A stretch of 64,000 nucleotides of DNA from Qipengyuania algicida (lineage in GTDB: Bacteria; Pseudomonadota; Alphaproteobacteria; Sphingomonadales; Sphingomonadaceae), in NCBI RefSeq assembly GCF_009828025.1, contig NZ_WTYA01000005.1:124001-188000 (forward strand), given 5' to 3'. Below the pieces are notes generated by a model. It made no database searches, was not told the DNA's origin, and saw only the letters and a program-made list of their open reading frames with translations. This document shows positions 58,437 through 64,000 of this stretch, one piece after another; positions within the stretch are counted from its first letter, which is position 1, and each line of letters opens with the position of its first letter. A program made the position numbers and the translations under genes.

Positions 58437-59780
58437 ATGAAACAGACCACCGCCCCCCGGACCTTTAGGGTCAAGAGCTTCGGCTGCCAGATGAACGTCT
58501 ATGATGGCGAGCGTATGGGCGAAATGCTCAGCGCGCGCGGCATCGTGCCTGCGCCCGAGGGGGAAGAGGCGGATCTGGTGGTGCTCAACACCTGCCACAT
58601 TCGTGAGAAAGCGGCGGAGAAGGTCTATTCGGACATCGGGCGGTTGACCAAGGCCGGTCGCGCGGCGGGCAAGGAGCCCCTGATCGCGGTTGCAGGCTGC
58701 GTCGCACAGGCCGAGGGTGAGGAGATCATGGCGCGCAGCCCCGCGGTGTCGATGGTCGTCGGCCCGCAGGCCTATCATCGCCTGCCCGAAATGCTCGACA
58801 GAGCGGTGCAGGGCGAGCGGGCGACCGATACCGACATGCCCGCCATCGCCAAGTTCGCGGCCTTGCCTGAACGGCGCACATCGCCGCCCGCCGCCTTTCT
58901 CACCGTGCAGGAAGGCTGCGACAAGTTCTGCACATATTGCGTGGTGCCCTATACACGCGGCGCGGAAATATCGCGTCCTTACAGCGATCTGGTGACCGAA
59001 GCTCATAAGCTGGTCGATGGCGGGGCGAAGGAAATCACCCTGCTGGGCCAGAATGTCAGCGCGTGGAGCGGCGAAGATGCGAAGGGCAGGGCGGTGGGCC
59101 TAGCGGGCCTGATCCGCGATTTGGCCGAGATCGATGGCCTCGCGCGCATCCGCTATACCACCAGCCACCCGGCCGACATGGACGACGATCTGATCGCTGC
59201 GCATGGGGAGATCGACAAACTTATGCCGTTCCTCCACCTGCCGGTACAGGCGGGCAGCGACCGTGTGCTCAAGGCGATGAACCGCAGCCACACCGCCGAA
59301 AGCTATCTCAAGCTGCTCGACCGCTTTCGCGCGGCGCGGCCCGACCTTGCGCTCTCGGGCGATTTCATCGTCGGCTTCCCCGGCGAGACCGAGGCGGAAT
59401 TCGAAGAGACCGTGGCGCTGGTCGATGCGGTCGGATACGCGCAGGCGTTCAGCTTCAAATACAGCCCGCGCCCCGGAACCCCCGCCGCAACGATGGACGG
59501 ACAGGTGGCGAAAGAGGTCATGGACGATCGCCTCCAGCGCCTCCAGAGCGCGCTCAACCGCGACCAGCTTGCGTTCAACCGCGCGCGCAGCGGGCAGCGT
59601 TGCCAGGTGCTGGTCGAAAGGCGCGGCAAGCGCGCGGGCCAATGGCTGGGCAAATCGCCCTGGCTGCAATCGGTGTGGTTCGAAGCCGACTGCCAGATCG
59701 GCGATCTCGTCGAGGTTGAGCTTGGCGAAGCCGGCCCCAATTCGCTTGAAGGACGTGTACTGGCCCCGGCCCGCGCGTAA
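58437..59780 (+). CDS. miaB: tRNA-2-methylthio-N6-isopentenyladenosine synthase
   Basis: Radical-SAM enzyme that methylthiolates tRNA A37. The 447-residue protein has the N-terminal cluster cysteines in [21 protein letters not shown] and AGCVAQ, the radical-SAM triplet [15 protein letters not shown], and a C-terminal TRAM domain ([13 protein letters not shown]). ATG 58437 is chosen over 58362, which lies inside the ppiB terminator. In related genomes miaB directly precedes phoH; here a 2-kb stretch lies between them. Confidence 0.95.
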   Translation: MKQTTAPRTFRVKSFGCQMNVYDGERMGEMLSARGIVPAPEGEEADLVVLNTCHIREKAAEKVYSDIGRLTKAGRAAGKEPLIAVAGCVAQAEGEEIMARSPAVSMVVGPQAYHRLPEMLDRAVQGERATDTDMPAIAKFAALPERRTSPPAAFLTVQEGCDKFCTYCVVPYTRGAEISRPYSDLVTEAHKLVDGGAKEITLLGQNVSAWSGEDAKGRAVGLAGLIRDLAEIDGLARIRYTTSHPADMDDDLIAAHGEIDKLMPFLHLPVQAGSDRVLKAMNRSHTAESYLKLLDRFRAARPDLALSGDFIVGFPGETEAEFEETVALVDAVGYAQAFSFKYSPRPGTPAATMDGQVAKEVMDDRLQRLQSALNRDQLAFNRARSGQRCQVLVERRGKRAGQWLGKSPWLQSVWFEADCQIGDLVEVELGEAGPNSLEGRVLAPARA

Positions 59781-59862
59781 CGCGGTGTGGGCGGTTTGCC
59801 AGCCTGAACCAACGTGTGGTTTTGGATGGCTTGGTTGAAGTGCTCAATGTCGCGAATGGGGT

Positions 59863-60024
59863 CTATTCTGTTGAAAAAGTCGGACCGGCCAAGCTGCAGC
59901 CTAACTTCTGGCAACAATGATACAGAGTGAGTTCGCTGCTTGAATCATTGCTGTGTCGAGAGATGCATCCAAATTCTATTGTTGCCCACCAAAACGGACG
60001 ATGGAGTTTTTCAACACAATAGGG
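59863..60024 (+). mobile_element. 162-bp MITE-like element, copy 2
   Basis: Same length and orientation as copy 1 at 37465-37626, with five differences in 162 bases. Left end CTATTCTGTTGAAAAAGTC, right end (other strand) CTATTGTGTTGAAAAACTC, 17 of 19 matching. The subterminal pair GGCAACAAT/ATTGTTGCC is conserved. It begins 83 bases after the miaB stop, at the left edge of the segment that separates miaB from phoH. No obvious target duplication. Confidence 0.75.
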
Positions 60025-60059
60025 TGGTAAGCGGACGTCAACGACAATAGAGTTGTGAA

Positions 60060-60275
60060 ATGGTCAAGTTCGTCCGCCAGCACACCAAACCCGATGATAC
60101 CGAGCAGGTCATCATATCCGAGCGAGAAGACGGTTTGTATACCTATCAGATGCGATGGCGCGAGGGGGTAGAGTGGGGTCCACTTGGACCAAAATGCGGG
60201 TTGTATGACACCGCAATAACAGCAGAGACTGAAGCAATGCAGAGGGTGTCTTGGCTCGCTGTTGCTAGGCAATAG
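60060..60275 (+). CDS. Small hypothetical protein
   Basis: A 71-residue soluble protein (MVKFVRQHTKPDDTEQVIIS, then WREGVEWGPLGPKCGLYDTA). Composition looks protein-like, but there is no known family. It starts 36 bases after the right end of MITE copy 2, so its promoter could lie in or beside the element. Confidence 0.45.
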   Translation: MVKFVRQHTKPDDTEQVIISEREDGLYTYQMRWREGVEWGPLGPKCGLYDTAITAETEAMQRVSWLAVARQ

Positions 60276-60375
60276 CTTGCAGCCCGCAATGGGTCGTTAG
60301 CGGAATTTCGGCTTTGCGACGGGAAAGTCCCAATCGCGGCCGTGGCGCCTCTCGCTTGAGCTGTCGCAACCCCGC

Positions 60376-60966
60376 CTAGTCCAGCTTCTCCAGCGGTCCC
60401 GCGGCGATCACCTCGGTGCCGATCGTATCGACCGGCGTGGCGGGTTTGACCGTCGGGTTGCTGGCATATTTCTTGCCGTCGAAGGGCACGCGCATGATCT
60501 GTTCGGGCGCGCCGCCGCCGTAGGTGGTGACGGCCAGATCGCGCATTCCGTGGCTGTTGCTGTCCAGCACGCCCACCGGGAGCTGGCTGACCGAGAGGGC
60601 GCCGATCCGCGTGAAACCGTCCGGCTCAGCTTTCAGCACGTCGAGCGTGCATCCGCCGCTGCCGCACATCATCGGGCCGCCGACATAGACCAGCACTTCC
60701 TTCGTGCTATCGCCATCCAGATCTGCCTCGCCCCAGCGGATCATCAGCGGCCCTGAATCGGCGTTCTGGGCTTTGACCCAGCTTTGGACGCGCCGAGCAA
60801 TGTCGCTGTCATTCACGTCAGACGAAGCGGTAGAGCCAGAGGGGCCGGAGGGCGCGGCGCTTGCCTTATGCGTTGGCGCGACGGCTTGCTGATCGGGTCG
60901 GGCGCTGCATCCCGCCAAAGCCCCGGCAACCAGAACGATACCTATCTCCCGACCACCTGACCACAT
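60376..60966 (-). CDS. Hypothetical lipoprotein
   Basis: A 196-residue predicted lipoprotein: leader MWSGGREIGIVLVAGALAGC with lipobox ALAGC, a serine/alanine/proline linker, then a domain with WGEADLDGDSTKEVLVYVGG, a DxDGDxxxE pattern like FG-GAP calcium-binding repeats, and GPMMCGSGGCTLDVL. The start is secure: GGAGG lies eight bases upstream. Function unknown; it lies inside the segment between miaB and phoH. Confidence 0.7.
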   Translation of the reverse strand: MWSGGREIGIVLVAGALAGCSARPDQQAVAPTHKASAAPSGPSGSTASSDVNDSDIARRVQSWVKAQNADSGPLMIRWGEADLDGDSTKEVLVYVGGPMMCGSGGCTLDVLKAEPDGFTRIGALSVSQLPVGVLDSNSHGMRDLAVTTYGGGAPEQIMRVPFDGKKYASNPTVKPATPVDTIGTEVIAAGPLEKLD

Positions 60967-61022
60967 GGCTTTTCCCTCCTTTGGTGGCCCAGTTTGCGCG
61001 CGTTGCCGCGCTCACGCAAGCG

Positions 61023-61051
61023 AAAGGCCCCGCCAGTCGGGCGAGGCCTTT
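61023..61051 (-). terminator. Terminator after the RcnB-like gene
   Basis: AAAGGCCCCGCC and GGCGAGGCCTTT pair over twelve bases (one wobble) around AGTCG, just downstream of the RcnB-like stop on the minus strand, with a short T-rich tail TTTCGCTTG. The AAA/TTT ends make it potentially bidirectional, also closing off the opposing direction. Confidence 0.75.
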
Positions 61052-61070
61052 GCTGGAGTGTCCTTGCGTG

Positions 61071-61553
61071 TCAGCGCATGTAGAAGTTGGTGTACACCTG
61101 CAGGATGCGCCCATTGCGGGTGTTCACCAAGGCCACGTCATCGCCATATCGGACCCAGCGTTCATAGCCATAGCGTGGATACGGCAGGCGCAATTCGACC
61201 GGATTGGCGACCCAATAGCGTTGATTGTAATACGCGCCGGGAAGCGCATGACCTACCTTCAGCGGGCGATAGGCATAGCCGCGCGGCCCGGTGTAGACAT
61301 GCGTGCGATACATCGCCGGATGGCTCCTTCGCCAATCGCGCCAGTCATGACGATAGGCACGTTTGTCGTTTCGAAGGTCGCGGCGGTCGTCGCGTGCCAT
61401 GCGGTGATGACCTTCGGCGCGGTCGGCACGCAGATCCGCACGGTCACGCTGGACCTGGGCGTGGTCCTGACGCAGCGTTTCGCGGTTTTGCGCATTAGCG
61501 GCAACCGGAAGTGCCAATGCCGCGGTAACGAGGGCGAGGGTAAGCGTCTTCAT
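61071..61553 (-). CDS. RcnB-family exported protein
   Basis: A 160-residue periplasmic protein. Signal peptide MKTLTLALVTAALALPVAAN is followed by a strongly basic, Arg/Asp/His-rich stretch (QVQRDRADLRADRAEGHHRM) and the RcnB domain (PLKVGHALPGAYYNQRYWV, WVRYGDDVALVNTRNGRILQ). RcnB of E. coli takes part in nickel/cobalt homeostasis; for family members the link is by homology only. AAGGA precedes the start. Its terminator is at 61023-61051. Confidence 0.85.
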   Translation of the reverse strand: MKTLTLALVTAALALPVAANAQNRETLRQDHAQVQRDRADLRADRAEGHHRMARDDRRDLRNDKRAYRHDWRDWRRSHPAMYRTHVYTGPRGYAYRPLKVGHALPGAYYNQRYWVANPVELRLPYPRYGYERWVRYGDDVALVNTRNGRILQVYTNFYMR

Positions 61554-61835
61554 TGTCGTCTTCCTTGAACAGCGACGCCGTGCCGGGGCAGAAATCTCCG
61601 CATCACTGGCGTCGATTGGTACTGATCAAAACAAACGTAAGAGACTGAGTGCTCCCAACATTTGCGACGAAGCGAATGAAATTCCGACAAACCGATGAAC
61701 CTCGCCTGTCAGTTGAGGTTTTGTTGCCGCATTTGCTGCAAAACGGTGACTTTCCACTGTCTCGCGCATGGTGGTAACTTGTTTGCCGCCGACGAGCGCG
61801 TATCTTGGTGATGCAACCCTAACCGAAAGGAGCGC

Positions 61836-62915
61836 ATGGCTCGCAAACCGGCAAACGTCCCCTCGTCGCGCAGCGCCAAGGGACAAGGCATCAAGGGGCG
61901 GGATAGTCAGACCACCTCGGTGCTCGCCTATCCGCAGAGGGAAGCTCACCGAGCTTCCGCTGAGGTCAGCTTCGACAATCAGAGCCTGCTTGTCCCGCTG
62001 TTCGGACAGTTCGACGCCAATCTGGTGCAGGTGGAGAACCGGCTGGGTGTGTTCATCTCCGCGCGCGGCGACCGGGTTCATATCGAAGGGCCTGAGGACA
62101 GCGTCGCCCGTGCTCGCGATGTGCTCAAGGCGATGTACGATCGGCTCGCGCTGGGTCAGGATCTGGATGCCGGTGCCATCGAATCGCTGATCGCCATGTC
62201 CAACGAGCCGACCCTTGAGGGGATCATCAGCGGGACCATCGACACCCCGCCGATCATGATCCGCACGCGCCGCAAGACCATCGTCCCGCGCAGCGCCATG
62301 CAGGCGACCTATATGCACTCGCTCTCGCGCGACGACATCATCTTCGCGCTTGGGCCAGCGGGCACTGGCAAGACCTATCTCGCCGTGGCGCAGGCAGTAG
62401 CGCAATTGATGACCGGCAGCGTCCAGCGGTTGATCCTGTCGCGCCCGGCAGTGGAAGCGGGCGAGAAACTGGGCTTCCTGCCGGGCGATATGAAGGACAA
62501 GGTCGATCCCTATCTGCGCCCGCTCTATGATGCGCTGTATGATTGTATGCCGCCCGAACAGGTTGAGCGGCGGCTCGCGTCCGGAGAGATCGAGATCGCG
62601 CCGATCGCCTTCATGCGCGGGCGCACGCTCGCAGATGCCTTCGTCATCCTCGATGAAGCGCAGAACACCACGCGAGAACAGATGAAGATGTTCCTCACCC
62701 GCTTCGGCCAGAACAGCCGGATGGTGATCTGCGGCGATCCGCGGCAGGTCGATATCCCGGGTGGTGACCGGATGAGCGGGCTCGCCGATGCGGTCGAGAA
62801 GCTGGAGGGCGTAGAAGGCTTCGGCACGATTCGCTTCACCGCCGCTGACGTTGTCCGTCACCCGATCGTGGGGCGGATTGTGGAAGCTTACGAAGGAACG
62901 GGTGAGCAGGCGTGA
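61836..62915 (+). CDS. phoH: PhoH-like ATPase
   Basis: A 359-residue P-loop protein. FALGPAGTGKTYLAVAQAVA is the Walker A, FVILDEAQNTTREQMKMFLT the Walker B with sensor region, and SRPAVEAGEKLGFLPGDMKD a hallmark of PhoH. The N-terminal third lacks PIN-type residues, so this is the short PhoH form, linked to RNA metabolism together with YbeY. AAAGGAG precedes ATG 61836. It overlaps ybeY by four bases. Confidence 0.95.
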   Translation: MARKPANVPSSRSAKGQGIKGRDSQTTSVLAYPQREAHRASAEVSFDNQSLLVPLFGQFDANLVQVENRLGVFISARGDRVHIEGPEDSVARARDVLKAMYDRLALGQDLDAGAIESLIAMSNEPTLEGIISGTIDTPPIMIRTRRKTIVPRSAMQATYMHSLSRDDIIFALGPAGTGKTYLAVAQAVAQLMTGSVQRLILSRPAVEAGEKLGFLPGDMKDKVDPYLRPLYDALYDCMPPEQVERRLASGEIEIAPIAFMRGRTLADAFVILDEAQNTTREQMKMFLTRFGQNSRMVICGDPRQVDIPGGDRMSGLADAVEKLEGVEGFGTIRFTAADVVRHPIVGRIVEAYEGTGEQA

Positions 62916-63400
62916 ATCTGGACATTGAAATCGACGGCTGGCCGAAGGACTTTGACTGGGCCGATCTTGCTGAGCAGGCGATGGAGGCGGCCGAAGCGGT
63001 CGAGCCGCTGCTTGCGAACGAGCGGCTGTCGGCCAGCCTGCTGTTTACGGTGGACGAGGAAGTCCATGCGCTCAATCGCGAGTGGCGGACCAAGGACAAG
63101 CCGACCAACGTCCTGTCCTTTCCGATGCTGACCCGTGCCGAACTAGAGGCGATGGGGCAGAAAGGCGGACCCGAAATGCTCGGCGATATCGCCCTCGCGC
63201 TGGAAACCAGCGCGCGGGAGGCCGCCGAGAAGGGGCGTAAGCTGGAACAGCACGCCGCGCATCTGATCGTGCATGGCTTGCTCCATCTGGCTGGGCACGA
63301 CCATGTCGACAGCGACACACAGGCGGAAAAGATGGAAGCGCTGGAGATCAAGGCGCTTGCGCAAATGGGGGTCCCGGACCCATATGGGGATCGCGACTAG
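62912..63400 (+). CDS. ybeY: Endoribonuclease YbeY
   Basis: rRNA maturation and ribosome quality-control RNase of 162 residues. The zinc motif H3xH5xH is AAHLIVHGLLHLAGHDH, with TNVLSFPMLTRAEL upstream. GTG start at 62912 overlaps the phoH stop. The operon continues with corC 20 bases later. Confidence 0.95.
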   Translation: MNLDIEIDGWPKDFDWADLAEQAMEAAEAVEPLLANERLSASLLFTVDEEVHALNREWRTKDKPTNVLSFPMLTRAELEAMGQKGGPEMLGDIALALETSAREAAEKGRKLEQHAAHLIVHGLLHLAGHDHVDSDTQAEKMEALEIKALAQMGVPDPYGDRD

Positions 63401-63420
63401 AGGGAGCGCATTAGGGGGCC

Positions 63421-64000
63421 ATGCCCGACCATACATCCGCCGCGGGAGACGCGGACAGTAGCAGCGGGCTGTGGCCCGCGATCAAGAAGTTTTTCGATGC
63501 CGAATCCGGCGAGAGATCCTTGCGCGCCCAGCTCGAGGAACAGCTCGACGAGGCCGATCACGAAGAAACGGATAGTGCAAACGAACCGGCCAAGGGCGAT
63601 CTGTCCCTGGTCGAACGCCAGATGCTGCGCAATCTGCTGCATTTCTCCGAGCACGATGCCGACGATATCGCGGTTCCGCGCGGTGAGATCACTGCTGTGT
63701 CATCGACCGCAAGCTGGGACGAAGTGGTCGAGGCTTTCGCCGAGCAGGGCCATTCGAGAATGCCAGTGTACGAAGGGCAGCTCGACGACGTTATCGGGAT
63801 GCTCCACATCAAGGATGTCTTTCCGATTCTGGCGCGCGGCGAGACGCCGCCGGAGGACTGGAAAGTGCTGATGCGCCAACCGCTTTATGTGCCGCAGTCG
63901 CGCGGTGCGCTCGACGTGCTGGCCGACATGCGCGCGGCGCATATCCACCTCGCGATCGTGCTCGACGAGTTCTCCGGCACCGACGGGCTCATCACGATCG
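63421..64000 (+). CDS. corC: CorC/TlyC-family CBS-domain protein (3' end outside window)
   Basis: The visible 193 residues begin with an acidic low-complexity N-terminus (SGLWPAIKKFFDAESGERSL), then DIAVPRGEITAVSSTASWDE and SRMPVYEGQLDDVIGMLHIK, the first CBS domain of the CorC/TlyC (hemolysin C-like) family, and LYVPQSRGALDVLADM, the start of the second. These proteins act with Mg2+/Co2+ efflux. The window ends inside the gene, before the transporter-associated domain. Confidence 0.88.
   Translation, partial: MPDHTSAAGDADSSSGLWPAIKKFFDAESGERSLRAQLEEQLDEADHEETDSANEPAKGDLSLVERQMLRNLLHFSEHDADDIAVPRGEITAVSSTASWDEVVEAFAEQGHSRMPVYEGQLDDVIGMLHIKDVFPILARGETPPEDWKVLMRQPLYVPQSRGALDVLADMRAAHIHLAIVLDEFSGTDGLITI

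Overview
The window looks like a chromosomal segment of an alphaproteobacterium of the order Sphingomonadales, most likely Erythrobacteraceae. The inference rests on high-GC coding DNA, two proteins ending in the sphingomonad-type PEP-CTERM tag (PEPxxW, then GFG and an RR(K/R) tail), DUF2794 and DUF1489 proteins, an HWE histidine kinase with its response regulator, a CobT-type cobaltochelatase subunit, an F1-ATPase operon with an 85-residue epsilon subunit, and the gene orders plsX-fabH-ihfA-merR and phoH-ybeY-corC. No tRNA, rRNA, CRISPR array, intact transposase or prophage was seen. Almost everything is housekeeping, broken by small AT-richer patches that carry the irregular features.

Layout. 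1-8.3 kb: cysE and DUF2794, a small exported protein gene with an in-frame stop, two uncharacterised genes, an SDR dehydrogenase, gph and glmU (divergent) and a membrane glycosyltransferase. 8.3-11.7 kb: a proline/glycine-rich PEP-CTERM protein overlapping an L,D-transpeptidase gene, a CAP-domain protein and a PilZ protein. 11.8-17.1 kb: atpHAGDC on the minus strand with a small lipoprotein gene between atpG and atpD and a hairpin terminator after atpC. 17.2-28.1 kb: TauD-like dioxygenase, membrane-anchored S1 protease, DUF1203, ada, a lipoprotein, an HD-GYP phosphodiesterase, an FKBP isomerase, an iron-sulfur photolyase and priA. 28.4-36.2 kb: second PEP-CTERM protein, transaldolase-type aldolase, cobT, an unknown gene, nitroreductase, EamA transporter, cysS and a 2-hydroxyacid dehydrogenase.

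36.2-38.9 kb: a decayed patch with a frameshifted S24/LexA-like gene and copy 1 of a 162-bp inverted-repeat element, then a metallo-hydrolase and a MAPEG protein. 38.9-43.9 kb: rpmF-plsX-fabH-ihfA-merR, then a response regulator and HWE kinase. 44.0-50.9 kb: dciA-like, two DsbA-like genes and smc in one minus-strand run, divergent from mutY. 51.0-57.8 kb: beta-lactamase-type hydrolase, nudC, FrnE-like DsbA, TauE/SafE permease, DUF1489, an acyltransferase gene broken in a T-run, and mgtE. 57.9-64.0 kb: ppiB, miaB, then a roughly 2-kb insert (copy 2 of the element, a small gene, a lipoprotein and an RcnB-like gene), then phoH-ybeY-corC running off the end.

Functional themes are DNA repair and replication (ada, photolyase, priA, mutY, dciA-like, smc), envelope biology (PEP-CTERM proteins, L,D-transpeptidase, DsbA proteins, acyltransferase), energy (F1-ATPase) and translation (rpmF, cysS, miaB, ybeY). 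The most notable irregularities are the paired 162-bp MITE-like elements, a second diverged repeat found just after two stop codons, three interrupted genes, and the lipoprotein gene inside the ATP synthase operon.
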